A stretch of DNA of 64,000 bases, from the NCBI GenBank assembly GCA_015501605.1, contig JADNRZ010000005.1:2294001-2358000 (forward strand), in the 5' to 3' direction. The DNA comes from Panaeolus papilionaceus. Its lineage: Eukaryota; Basidiomycota; Agaricomycetes; Agaricales. The notes beneath the pieces were generated by a model, which saw only the letters and a program-made list of their open reading frames with translations, was not told the origin of the DNA and did not search any database. The stretch's first letter is position 1. Every line of letters begins with the position of its first letter. Made by a program: the position numbers and the translations under genes. This document shows positions 44,766 through 56,646 of this stretch, one piece after another.

Positions 44766-45826
44766 ATGAGGACTAAGTCGACTCTCCTAGCCTTGACCAC
44801 CGTTATCACAACCGCCTTTGCGCAGTCCTGCCCTGGCGTCCATGTCTTCGGTGCCCGTGAAACCACGGTATCTCCAGGATACGGTACTGCTGGTGTTGTC
44901 GTCAACCTTGTCTTGGGTGCATACCCAGGCTCGACCGCCGAGGCTATTAGCTACCCAGCCTGTGGTGGCCAATCCTCATGCGGTGGAGTCAGCTACGCCA
45001 ACTCAGTCCAGCAAGGTGTAAGGGCTGTTGCAAGCGCTGTCAACAGCTTCAACACTCGATGCCCGAACACACAACTCGTCCTTGTCGGTTATTCACAGGT
45101 ACATACCTTTCTCCACTCGTTTTTAAAATAACCTGACGCGTTTATCTGCATAGGGAGGTCAAATTTTCGACGACGCGTTCTGCGGTGGTGGTGACAGCAA
45201 CGAAGGCATCAGCGACACCTCGATCCCCATCCAGGCTTCTGCTGTCAACATGATCAAGGCCGCCATCTTCATGGGCGATCCACGTCACATTCCTGGACTG
45301 TCTTACAACGTCGGAACATGCAACGCCAACGGGGTGCGTTCTAGTTTCATCCAACCATTCGATTGGTTTCCAGTATTTGATAATAAATTTTGACATGCTT
45401 TTGTTCACAGTTCGCTCCGCGCCCATCCGGCTTCAAATGCCCATCCGCATCCAAGATTCAATCTTATTGTGATGCCGCTGACCCATATTGCTGCAACGGC
45501 AATGATGCCAATACTCACCAAGGATACGGCAACAAATATGGCCAGGCAGCTCTTACCTTCATCAAGAGCAAACTCAGCGCTTCGGGCGGTGGTGGAGGAG
45601 GAGGAGGAAGCACTACTACTCAGCCCCAGCCAACCGGTGGAGGAGGAGGAACCAACTGTGCTGCCAAGTACGGCCAGTGTGGTGGTCAGGGCTGGACCGG
45701 TCCTACCTGCTGCCAGTCAGGAAGCACTTGCCAGGCCGCTAATGCTTTGTAAGTTTCTATTACTTGTCTTTCATCGTATTGAGAACAGGGACTAACTCAT
45801 TGTTCAGCTACTCTCAGTGCTTGTAA
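44766..45826 (+). CDS. Secreted CE5 acetylxylan esterase/cutinase-type enzyme with CBM1
   Basis: Exons 44766-45098, 45154-45333, 45411-45748 and 45808-45826 give 289 residues. A signal peptide ([15 protein letters not shown]) leads to the CE5 core: [13 protein letters not shown], catalytic Ser110 in GYSQG, Asp195 in DPYCC and His207 in THQGYG. Cysteine pattern and [22 protein letters not shown] fit acetylxylan esterases of the Trichoderma AXE type better than true cutinases. A Gly-rich linker with Thr/Gln/Pro joins a C-terminal CBM1 ([15 protein letters not shown], then [14 protein letters not shown]), which binds cellulose. An intron falls exactly between Gln111 and Gly112 of the serine motif. 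Expected role is removal of acetyl groups from xylan in plant walls. Confidence 0.92.
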
Positions 45827-47140
45827 TGGATCAGGGTGGTTGAAAGCAGTATTCTTATTACAATTTTGTACGAAAGATCAGCAGCCGACGAAACAATTAT
45901 TAAGTTATGATCATATGTCAATACTTTCGAAATTTGTCGAGAAATTGTGAATTACTTACAATCCTCAGCAGTGAAATACGCATACGTCTACGCCCAGAAA
46001 GGCGAACTCGTTTTATTCGAGAAACGCTGTGACATCTGTTATCCTTAGTTACACATTTACCACCATGTGTGAATAAGTGATTCGCCGAGAAAAGAATTTG
46101 AATATATAGGTCGAGGGCTGTCGAGGCCCAACAAACGTGTCTAAATATATAAACTTTTGCTTCGAAAACATGCTTTGACGGACTTCGGCTCTGTAGGTGT
46201 CATCAACTTTCAGAATCGTCATCATCACGGGTGCAGTCGCAGATCATAGCCTTCGGGTTGTCACAACAACGTGGAACACAGCGGGGCGGCTGATAGTTCT
46301 ACATATTGCAACGGGCCGGGGAAAGTACGATGACCTGTTCAATGCCACTTGGTGTGATTATGTACTCCACTATATACCTAACATTTCACTCATTTCGCGT
46401 TGCTGTCGAAGCATTTTAGGGATCATAACACGTAGGGGTGTAAGCAGCTGACCACGTTCATGCTCCCATTCAATGGAGATGTTCCCCCAATCTAACCTCA
46501 GTTGCTTCGAATTACTCCATATAACATATACAGATACGAATAGTAGAGGGTAAGCGACTGTTTCCCCAATCCCAGGAAGACTCGTACCACAATCCTTGGA
46601 AAAGGACTCTGATGGGGTGTAAAATGTATTCCATGAATGGTGATTACGCTTCCTTCAAGGGCGAGTAACGAGATCAAGTAGCACGAGGGGGAGAAGGTGG
46701 AAACATACGCCGTACGTGTCAGGAGAGCTCCCTGAATTTCAAATACTGCATTCAGGTAATGCTTTACAAAAACTGATCGTATTTTAGTGATCTCGACAGT
46801 ATTTTAGCAGAAAGAAGTTACATCGGTGGTGACTGAGAAGCAATGGCCTACGTTTTCTATGATACCTGTGCCCCGTGACTATGATACGATTCTCGAAGGT
46901 GGATTCACGGACTTCGGTGACATCCCTTGTGCATATTTTTAGATGCCAGCATGAGTGTATTGCCAACGCTCTCGTTGACACAGTGCGACAGAAGGACGAC
47001 GATCCCGGTATGTCATCGACAAATTCCTCGGAACATACTGGTATTTTGAGATCTCCTCATCGTCGTTGTGGGGTATAAAGTCTCTGCTAAACATCGTTCT
47101 ACAGTATCATCTCCTCTAGTTTATTAGTTAAATTTCCAAC
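45827..47140. other. Intergenic between CE5 esterases 1 and 2
   Basis: About 1.3 kb without a supported frame. The promoter of esterase 2 is at the right end. Confidence 0.45.
47074..47079 (+). promoter_or_regulatory. TATA box of CE5 esterase 2
   Basis: TATAAA 67 bases before the start codon. Confidence 0.55.
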
Positions 47141-47943
47141 ATGCGTCCTCAATCATCTCTTCTCGCTTTGGCTGCCCTCGTCACCGCCGTCGTCGGTCAA
47201 TCCTGCCCTAGAGTTCATGTCTTTGGCGCTCGTGAAACAACAGCTCCTGCTGGGTACGGTACCGCTGGTGTCGTTGTCAACCTCGTTCTAGGCGCCTACT
47301 CTGGCTCAACCGCTGAGGCAATCAACTACCCAGCCTGCGGTGGTCAATCTCAGTGTGGAGGCGTCAGCTACGCGAACTCAGTCCAACAGGGTGTTAGAGC
47401 TGTCGCCAATGCTGTCAACAGCTTCAACTCACGATGCCCCAACACACAGCTCGTTCTTGTTGGTTACTCTCAGGTAAATTTTGATTCAGCGGCATCATCA
47501 TAATTCATTTCCTTAATAATTTGTGTTTTTTTTTTGTAGGGTGGTCAAATCTTCGACGACGCGTTCTGCGGGGGCGGTGACAGCAACGAAGGTATCAGCG
47601 ATACTTCGATCCCCATTCAAGCCTCCGCCATCAACATGATCAAGGCTGCTATCTTTATGGGCGACCCACGTCACATCCCTGGTCTGTCATACAACGTCGG
47701 ATCGTGCAATGCCAACGGGGTGAGTTGTCTAACCTCTTTTCGCCCGTTCATTATTAAATTCTTGTATAGTTCGCTCCCCGACCATCAGGCTTCAGGTGCC
47801 CATCTGCAGCTAAGATCCAATCTTACTGCGACTCCCCTGACCCCTACTGCTGCAACGGTAACGATGCTAACGCCCACCAGCAATACGGCAACAAGTACGG
47901 CCAAGCTGCTCTTTCCTTCATCAGGAGCAAGGTCTCGGCGTAA
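47141..47943 (+). CDS. Secreted CE5 acetylxylan esterase/cutinase-type enzyme without CBM1
   Basis: Exons 47141-47473, 47540-47719 and 47770-47943 give 228 residues. The first two exons have the same lengths as in esterase 1 (333 and 180 bases). Signal peptide SSLLALAALVTAVVGQ, catalytic GYSQG again split by the first intron, then [25 protein letters not shown] and HQQYGNKYGQ. The protein stops right after FIRSKVSA, where the other two copies continue into a Gly-rich linker and CBM1. This copy has therefore lost, or never had, the binding module. It should act on soluble or accessible substrate rather than being held on cellulose. Confidence 0.92.
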
Positions 47944-48169
47944 ATACTACCTTGTATTAAATAATATCGTGCCTCTTCCAATTGTATTCTCTTCAAGTCC
48001 TTTACCTGTACCGATTTCAGTTAAATTCTTTTAACCCATTCTCAGATCGCAAGGCCTAGTTTATATTACGACTTGACTGCAAAGAAGCCACAGTAAACGA
48101 TCGTGCTGATTAAGGAGCGAGAGAGTAATACACAAAAGTGTCCGCGAAGCAAAAGAGAAGCAGGTACAC

Positions 48170-49400
48170 TCAAAATGCGATCCCCATCCTAGAGTGATCA
48201 GGTATGCGAGGCTGACTCGGCACTTTCGATGTACGCGAACCAACCGCGTTATTACTCCTGATGCCACTTGTTGACTGGCTGGTGTTAGCACCCCCAACCC
48301 CATCACCGTAAAACGCAGAATATCTCTCGTAAACTGGTGTCATGCTTGGCCTGGGAATATAAATGGCAGGTGGGTGAAGCACAACCACATCCGAGACAGA
48401 CCTCGATGCAGCACAAGGACGAAGGAGGGTCGTGGTAGTATTTGAAGACGTGGCAGAGGGAAAGCTGAAAGGGTAACTCCCATCGACACCCTTGCCAGAG
48501 TAGCTAGGAGCGATACGTTTCCCATCCAAAGTGGTTGTTGTGCTCAGGGAACCGCTGCTATTCGCGCTCGCAGATGATCCCGCCCCGGAGCCAAACGACC
48601 TGAGGAAGAAATGCGAGATGCGCTTCGGAACAGTGACTTTACCGTCTCGAGCTAAAGACACGCTTCGCATGAGCTTTCTAGGGACGGAAAGGAGATCGTC
48701 TGCAGTGGTATTCGAGGAAGTCCCTCCCGCAAATGGGTATTTGGCCCCCTGACGTGGGGAATACAAGGGTGGGGGTTTTGCAGTTCTATGACCAGTGTAC
48801 GCCTGCTTAATTGAGATATCGCTCCACTCGTCGCTCCAAGGCCTGAACGTCTTCCACGAAGCACAGCTCGTTTCTCCAGGGCCTTCCTTCTGATTGAGCA
48901 ATGCGCCAGGTGCCACCTTTTCAGAACGGGGGTTACGAGCAGTGAATGGATTGATGAGAGAGGCGTCGCGATGTCTAGTATGACTGGAGGACGACAGGTT
49001 TCGATTTCGAAAAAGAGGAGACAAAAAGAACCAAAGGTAGATGAAGAACAGCATGCCGATGACAAGAAGGGTGATCACTGTTCGTCTTCGACTTGTAGCT
49101 CGTTCGTGAAGGCCAGAAGCGAAGTGACGACGTACGGATGGCATTATTAAAATGCTCCTCTGCGACCATTCTCTGCGCTTCAGGGCTCAACCCGTAATCA
49201 ATTTGACTTGAAGCACCAGTATCCACCTGTGCCGAACCTCGCGACTGCGCTTGGGCTTGAGACTCGGGTTTGGGTCCGTTGGGCGGGGTATAGCCAGAGT
49301 GTCGATCCGACGCGAAATGGTCATGGTCGTATTTACCATTCTGGCCGGGCTCAGTGTCACCCCCGGCGTTTCCGTAGTAGTAGTTCTGATATGCTTGCAT
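48170..49400 (-). CDS. Single-pass membrane protein of unknown family
   Basis: Exon 1 at 49227-49400 (58 codons, MQAYQNYYYGNAGG, rich in Gly, Gln, Pro, Asp) and exon 2 at 48170-49159. The 67-base intron (CAG then GTGGAT, ending TCGCAG) gives 387 residues. The splice is inferred: both frames are open beyond it and a separate start at 49144 is possible, so the N-terminus is uncertain. Exon 2 begins with a basic stretch (VRRHFASGLHERATSRRRT), then one membrane span (VITLLVIGMLFFIYLWFFL), then a Ser-rich, presumably lumenal or extracellular region. The basic cluster before the span suggests N-terminus in the cytosol. No family recognised. Confidence 0.6.
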
Positions 49401-49784
49401 ACGATGGGAGGTGCTGAAGCTAGTCTTAATGTCGATGTTGATGCCCGCGGGACGTCAAGTTCCCTCTTCGTGTCGAAGGCGCCTGCGCGTGCAAAGTCCG
49501 TGTCGAAGGATGGGAGAAGGGATAACGAAATAGGAAAGGGGATGCATATTTGAACATGCCCTTTTGTTTTGTCGAAAGGAGATTTTGAAATGGACTGAGA
49601 AAGTCGCTATGTCTCGTCTAACCCTCGAAGGAGTATAGCCATCATAACCAGGCAGCCGAGACTTAATCGGTCATATTTTTATAATAATAAGAGAGCGATG
49701 GTAATCCACGAATACACGATTAAGAAAAAGGTCTGTTAATGCATACGAAAATTGCCAGAAGTACCGTATAACGTTATATATGGA
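49401..49784. other. Intergenic between membrane protein gene and F-box G
   Basis: About 385 bases. A frame overlapping 49251-49553 on the plus strand is antisense to the membrane protein exon and is not called. Confidence 0.45.
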
Positions 49785-51482
49785 CTAGGACGGAATATTT
49801 TCCGAAGATGGGCATGTCAGGTAGTCCAAAAGAACGATTTGCTTTCCTTCGTCTGCTAAATAGGCCAATCGACCCGACATGGGGTCAAATGTAAAGTTAC
49901 CCAGGTCTACTCGTAGAGACAGTGGATATACCAAGGGTGGATAATCTTTGGGAAGCATCAGTTGAGATATTACGTCCTCTGACCCTTGAGGATCGGAAGA
50001 TGGCCGTGAGGTAACGATGAATATTTGGCCGCCATCCGAGCTCATGACAGGTTTGACGATGTGGCCATGACACAAGGCGTAAGGAGCGACATTGATGGTG
50101 TCCACCTGGCCTCCTGGAATAGAAACGCTGCGAACAAAACGCGATCTTGTGACAGGGATTGCAGTACCAGATAGATGATCTTCTGAGAATTTGTAAGTTG
50201 CGAAAAGGTGGTAGTATGGGTCGTTTCCGAGAAAGTCGATGGCGGAAGTTGCTCCAAACATGTTGTACCAGTCGCTCAGTTTGGCGCACGAGCCCCGGCT
50301 GAACGCACCAAGAGGTGAAAGTGGGTGTTCGAATGTCAATGGGACATCCACAACGGGTGCAAATTTTTCATCGGTCCGAGGCATAAGAGGAGGTTGCAGC
50401 CAAGCGTGTACACATGATGGGGCGACCAGTAATATATGCTGACCTGCTGTGAAAACCTTTGCGGGGAGGAACACATCGTTCTTTAATTTCGCGGTTCGTG
50501 GGTAGGCGGTAATGACATACCTCTTCATAGTCTAATGGGTACGCAATGGACACACTCCAACGTGCTACGGTATTGTCCACAAAGTTCCAAACGCTGAGGT
50601 ACTTCTCGTTCAACGAAATCCTGTATGAGAAAACAACAAGGTTTCCAACCATCGTATATGGGCCATTGGAGAATAACTTTAATTCCTGCCCTGTCATAGA
50701 ATAGGGAATAACCGAAGGTGGTCCCCTCTCTTTGGTATAATTGATAGAAAAAACGGTAATTTTGTCTGGACCCCTGAGTATCGATAAATGCTTAAGCGCG
50801 CTCAGAACTGAGAGCATAAAAAATACTCACCATGGATCCCCTCTGTGGTATGTTAGTAGCCGAAAACCGTTCCCAGTGGGATCAGGAGAAGTAATGAAGG
50901 GGAAATTGTGCCCAGATGGTATCCTCAGCACAATTCCAGGTCCTCCGGTGCGGTGGGATGTCAACAGATCATAAATAACCAACTCATTCATGCAGAAGGC
51001 TATCAAAAACCTGCCACCAGGTACAAAACTGATCCGAGCAAAATGTCGTTGGCTTTCTGGCCATGTGTTATCACTGAGATGTGAATGGTGTATCACAAAA
51101 CTTGTCAGGGGTTTGACTCGGTGTGGATCACGGCTTGGTCCTTCAATGGGGGATCCTTGCTGCAGCTTCCTCAGAAGGCGAAGTGGAGCCGTTGATGCGA
51201 TCTTCAGCTGATCGATGGACATATGATGGACATCGAATGTAGCAGAGCAAATTTGATTCCTAGCGGCGGAGTGTTTTAATGCAGCGATCCAAACAGATAG
51301 ATTGTGTGTTGCTTCACGGATGGCTGTACAAGTCTGCAATATAAATGGGACGATTATGAATCGAAGAAGGCGACAACTTTCATTGAGGATTAACGTACCT
51401 GACCAAATGCTAGGATATCCAGTGGATCAAGTGAAAGACAGACAGTGATGTATATATCTGACGGAAGATTGGAGAAATGCAT
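49785..51482 (-). CDS. F-box protein with C-terminal propeller-like domain, family 1 copy G
   Basis: Exons from 51399-51482, 50831-51333, 50521-50773 and 49785-50456 give 503 residues. Exon 1 has 28 codons (MHFSNLPSDIYITVC..), as in all members. Landmarks: MSIDQLKIASTAPLRLL, FVPGGRFLIAF, LVIYDL, SVWNFVDNTVARW, LSDWYNMF, LCHGHIVKPV, and FDPMSGRLAYL followed by VLLDYLTCP. It is the only family 1 member on the minus strand and stands alone among the esterase genes. Shared LCHG.(V)IKP and SVWN segments place it nearest to copy D. Confidence 0.86.
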
Positions 51483-52511
51483 GTAGTGAAAGGTAAAGCT
51501 GAGGGTGTCAAATTTGCATGGAAACGAAGTTCAATTTAAGGGTTTTCAAACCATCGCAACGAGGCTGCACTGCACTTGCATTGACAGGTCGGACACAGCC
51601 ACGCGCCACCCGAGTTAAATCCATACCAACGCATGTACAGGGTCTGTTTTCCCTCAATCTTTCGAGACTTCGCAATGGTCTGGACCTGATTAGACGCACA
51701 ACCTGTCTCGGTACCGCAAACCGAATCAAACGCAAAGTGTAAGTGTGAGTTTTAAGTAGAATGCCGGGAAAGCTGGTAGAGCAAAGGAAGCTGGGATATC
51801 GATGGAAGATGCATAATAGCTGAGAGAGCAGCTACCGCATCAATGGAAAAGCGTACCAGTGGTCGGAGGATAACAGACGAAGTCACCAAAGAGACTCGAA
51901 CTTGGAAAGGAGGATAATGAGCAACTACACCATGCAGTCCAGCGATGAACGTCGATCAAAATTATGTATATGTGCCTAAAATCAAGATAGAGATCCATTA
52001 TATTCCTTGGACTCAATTTGTGAGAACAACTGAACAAGTCGAGGTACATAGAACATTGAATTAATATTGAAGTCTAACTTGAACCTGAGTCGACCTCTCA
52101 TACGAAGCCCCGGCGCCCCGGAGTCCGGATAACCGGGACGCGTCACATGACTTGCGTCACCATAACGCGACACTGACGAGCCCTGTTTTGTTGCTTAACA
52201 GTTTTCACGTTGTTGAAGCAGTTGAACTACGCGTACGAATTATTAGACTCCTATTCCCTCCAGTATACCTCAAGGTTAATTCAGTGGGCTATTCAGTCGC
52301 TATTCGTTTATGTTGAAAAATAACATTCCGACTCTTGAATTTCTTCTCATAAAGTTCAACATGTCTGGAAACCTCAGGGACATCTAGGATATCAACGACG
52401 TGGGGGGTAGCTCGTTAACAGTTGGTATTTATGTTTTGAGAGGAAACTATTGCTATCCTGGTGCGGAGAATTTCTTCCATCTGTTGTAATTTAAATCACT
52501 GAAATAATAGT
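51483..52511. other. Intergenic between F-box G and CE5 esterase 3
   Basis: About 1.03 kb. Two overlapping frames at 51508-51742 (one per strand) have arginine-rich composition without motif and are not called. Confidence 0.45.
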
Positions 52512-53548
52512 TCACAGGCATTGAGAATAGCTAGCGCAACAAGTTAGCCATCTTCCAAGTCAAAGAAGATCATAAAACACGTACTAAGGGTTAGAAGCCT
52601 GGCAAGTGCTACCAGACTGGCAGCAGGTTGGACCATTCCACCCTTGACCTCCGCATTGGCCCCACTTCGCTGCGCAGTTACCTCCACCTGGGTTTCCAGT
52701 GGGTTGAGGAGTGACAGTGGTCGTTCCTCCGCCTCCGCCTCCACCACCTCCAGTGGAGTTGAGCTTGCTCTTGATGAAGGTGAGTGCTGCCTGGCCGTAC
52801 TTGTTGCCGTATCCTTGATGCGTGTTCTGATCGTTTCCAGTGCAGCAGTACGGGTCCGCAGCGTCGCAGTAAGACTGGATCTTGGAAGCGGACGGGCATT
52901 GGAAGCCTGCTGGGCGAGGAGCGAACTAGAGGTAAGGTGAGTCACTGTGCGTGGTCGTGAAAAATTAATCGCACTTACTCCCTGCGCCTGGCAGGTGCCA
53001 ACGTTGTAGGAAAGACCACGAATGAAACGGGGGTCACCCATGAAGATGGCAGCCTTGATCATGTTGACTGCGGATGGCTGAATGGGGACAGACGTGTCGC
53101 CGATTCCAGAGTGGCTATCACCACCTCCGCAGAAGGCGTTGTCGAAGATTTGACCTCCCTATCATAATATTAATGTCGCGTTTTACAGAATTTTTTAAGC
53201 GATAACACATACCTGGGAGTAACCAACGATCACAAGCTGGGTGTTGGGGCACCTGGAGTTGAATGCGTTGACGGCACTAGCGACGGCTCGTGTGCCTTGG
53301 ACGACAGAATTAGCATAGCTGATTCCACCGCACTGAGACTGTCCACCGCATGCGGGATAGTTGATGGCCTCAGACGTCGCCCCTGGGTATGCTTGAAGAA
53401 CAAGGTTGACAACTGTACCCGCTGTGCCGTAACCAGCGGGTGCAGTCGTCTCACGAGCGCCGAAAACGTGAATGTTGGGGCAGCTTTGTGCGAAAGCCGT
53501 GCTGAGTGCGCTTGCCACTACTGCCAATGTTGCTGATGTCTTCATCAT
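52512..53548 (-). CDS. Secreted CE5 acetylxylan esterase/cutinase-type enzyme with CBM1, copy 3
   Basis: Exons from 53213-53548, 52979-53158, 52585-52925 and 52512-52530 give 291 residues. Signal peptide [17 protein letters not shown], serine motif GYSQG split by intron 1, exon 2 of 180 bases as in the other copies, DPYCCTGND and [11 protein letters not shown] Gly-rich linker with Thr/Pro leads to CBM1 ([29 protein letters not shown]). The terminal exon of 19 bases codes the last part of the CBM1. Without this splice the frame ends at TAG after NP and loses the last binding residues. Opposite orientation to copies 1 and 2. Confidence 0.92.
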
Positions 53549-53594
53549 GGGAAACAGGGGTTGAGATACAGAATGTAGCTCTGAAATCGATAGA

Positions 53595-53601
53595 CTTTAT
53601 A
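53595..53601 (-). promoter_or_regulatory. TATA box of CE5 esterase 3
   Basis: TATAAAG on the minus strand, about 50 bases before the start codon. Confidence 0.5.
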
Positions 53602-54452
53602 CGATTTTCGCTATGCGACGCCTGTATTTTCCGATGAATAAACCGATTTCATACCGTGATCTGCAACGCCTGGAGGTCAGCCGCTCATTTTTGACCGACG
53701 TCGAATAGACGTAGTGTCTAAGTGGTGATATCTATCTTATGAGGCCAAGACAAAACTGTCTCCTACTGAACAAGTTCCGGATGTTCTCTCGGAGATTCCT
53801 TCCTTGAACACTAAAGAGTTTCCATGTTCTTCACCACATGGCCGGTGACGTGGTCGAGGCTACTAGAGTTGATAGACTTGGCAGCTGTCGCCTTCCACGA
53901 GAGCGCATTGAGGGACGATTGTTGACGCCCGTTATTTTTATTTTTATTTCAATCCAGATCAATGTGATCCCACAACCTTCACGCAGCGACATTAAAGCTC
54001 AAAATAGCATCTCTGGCTGTCGGGGAGATATCAAGTGGTCCCTCTATTGTAGACTTGGCGACATCGTCTATTATTAGAGGCTGCTCATGTGCTGCTCGAG
54101 GAAGCCGTAGATTCTCCGGGAGCCTCTTCATTACGTCCCAGGCTCTGTCATTTTGAATAACACCCATCCCCGAGATATAAACGTTCCGGGGCATTTAACA
54201 TTGTCGACGTCGGTCCCGTGGTCAACGTCAGACCAACATCCACGAGCCATTCTCATGACGCACCTCGGGGGATCAGGCGGCCCGTTGAATGAAGAAAACA
54301 CCGCTGAAATTTAAATCCCAAGCATACCGACTTTAGAAATCTAGAAGACTTTTTGGGGCTTCGTGAACACATTAGGAACTACCGGAATCGACGGTCAATT
54401 GGTTACATTTACAGCGACATAGGCGACTACGAGGATAAAGCATTTAACAAGA
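53602..54452. other. Intergenic between CE5 esterase 3 and F-box family 2
   Basis: A 71-codon minus frame at 53979-54194 (MPRNVYISGMGVIQ..) was considered and left uncalled. No other feature. Confidence 0.4.
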
Positions 54453-56358
54453 TCAAACAAGCACCCCGTGAACTACACCACCAGTAAAGTCCAGATTCGA
54501 TGCGCGATGTAGCTTCCTTAACGGCTTACGCAGGAACTGCCGAAGAACCCAAGAATCTGTCATAGGAGGGCAATACGTTGATCCGAATATGATCTTTAGC
54601 GACACTTGTCGAAGATGTGGAAAGTCTTTTTCCCTGTCATTCATCAACAAATCGTCCAAATATCTCCACTCCTCGAATGACGGTTTGGGTATAAGCGCTG
54701 CCATCACCATTGAACCTATGTCAAGAGTAACGTTTATGGTCTCGAGAACGTTTTGGCCTTCGGACCCTTCAAGGGCCTCATGAAGACTGCTGATCACTGA
54801 CTGCTCCGCCTCGTAATCTGTGTGATACCAGTTGATGGTGATGTGCTTCAGAGTCTCGATGTTGGCCCAAATGAAGCTATTCAAGTCTATCCCGTCGATA
54901 AACACATCGCGATTACGGCGCGCCCCTAGGATGAACACGAGATGCGTAAAATTAGTTATCGGGCCAATGAAATAAACATGAAAACTCAACCAGATCTGAA
55001 CGCCAAACTTTCCAAACCGCTAGCGTGCTGGTAAAGACTGTCCATCGAGTCTACGTCGTTCTGATCGCAGAGTCGAACATCGAGTACTTTGATGCTTGGG
55101 AAAGGGATTGCCTCTTCTTCCCCGCAGAAATCGAAGAGAGACGCCCAGTCCCCGACGTTATCGGTTATAATGGTATGAAGATTTTTGAACTCTGTTTGCT
55201 TTTTGTATTTTTGATATAAAGTGAATTCTGAGTCGTCTCCGTATTCGAGATACTGAAGATCGACGAATTGGAGATGGGGTAGATAATAGATAATTTTGAA
55301 GACGAAGCCGGTTGTATCGTGAACTTTGAGCTTTGTGAGTTTAGGGAGATGAAGGTATGCGTCATCCGACTTGTCTTCATCCTCTCCATCTGAGTCGCTG
55401 GGTTCTGTTTTTATATTATTGGTGAGCAAATTGGCATACACGTCGCACAAGCTGGAAGGGTATAGCATTTACCAAGTCCATCTTCCCTTCCACCGCCATC
55501 CTCAGCCTCATCGTCGTCTTCATTCGCATCCTGTTCTTTGTCATCATCATGATGACCATGATCATCTTCGTCTTCTTCCTCATCATCGGAACCCCAAAAT
55601 TCATCGTCTAAAGGATCAAGCCACCCTTCTATGTCGCACCTCTCCATCTCGAGCTCTTCTAAAGACTCAAAGTCGAATACGTTCCACATCTCTATCTCGG
55701 AAATTCCGGTGATTGTTAGTGAGGTGATGATAGTTGAGTCGCTGAACTCCTCCAAGACTCGGCGAGAAAGCGCTGTACAATATTGGTTTATACAGGAGAG
55801 CGAACTGTTGGCAGGCGACTCGTGACAAGAGATGTGGTGGATGGTGAGCTTTTCGACATTAGGTAGGAGTGTATGGAGGGAGGGAGGGTACTCGTCAACA
55901 AAGCCACCAAACTCCATGTACTCGCTGTAAATGAGGCCACCTTCAGCAGTACCAGGAGGGCGATCGAGGGCGTTTTCTTCATCACCGACCGACTGGTTTT
56001 CTTCAAGGCACCGCCTGAGTGCTTCCTGCTGAACAGCTTCCAGGTCGATGGGAGGATCATCGTCGGTTTTCAAAACATATTTAACGCTGGTGACGAATTG
56101 GGCTACATCCGGCTCTCGAGTGAAGAGCTCTATGAAATGTCGTCGTGCTATCTTAGCCTCACCAAATGGACCATATGAAATGCTCTGAAAGATATATGGT
56201 CGGCAGAGGGAAGTAAAGGCCTTTGAGGTAAGGCCTAAAGATTTGAGAGTTGGGAGATAGTTAGAGCGATCGCCTGTGACTAGATTTTTGATAATCAGAC
56301 TGAATATTTCCACTGGAAAAGCAGCTTCCACAGCGTCATATATCAAGGAGTTGGCCAT
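54453..56358 (-). CDS. F-box/LRR-like protein, family 2 copy I
   Basis: Exons from 55473-56358, 54991-55404 and 54453-54925 give 590 residues. The F-box lies near the N-terminus (FPVEIFSLIIKNL, then SLGLTSKAFTSLCRPYIFQSISYGPFG). Family 2 hallmarks follow: a REP..AQFV..VKYVL.TDDDPP segment, irregular leucine-rich strands, and a C-terminal PSFEEWRYLDDLL then FPHLRQVSLKI then LRQFLRKPLRKL..ASNLDF. Between the repeats is a very acidic insertion (roughly residues 252-295: Asp/Glu runs with a His cluster), also present in copy II and shorter in III. It has one more intron than the other copies. Presumed SCF substrate receptor. Confidence 0.83.
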
Positions 56359-56646
56359 GAGGATACAAGTTGTTACAGGTCAGGTTGACTGAGGTCCACT
56401 GCTTTGTTATCACGTTCGTGTGGAAGACAGGTGGAAAGATATGTTTTAAGTTTTCGCACAAAAAGCGGCCCTGATTTGGCAGATGATGCCAATATGTAGA
56501 TAACTGATGCGGGAAGGTCCTCATGATGTCAATCCAACACCATGCGCCGTAGCAGATCAACGTATCCACAAACCGAAAATATTTCCTAGCATCATAAACC
56601 AGCAATTACTACTAAGAACTCTCTACTTTCATATATGGACAGTAGT

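Noticed and set aside
53979..54194. Minus-strand 71-codon frame (MPRNVYISGMGVIQ..)
   Set aside because: Considered as a small mitochondrial subunit because of an R.LPE.LR.PRA stretch, but the surrounding pattern does not fit any subunit I know and no flanking exons extend it.
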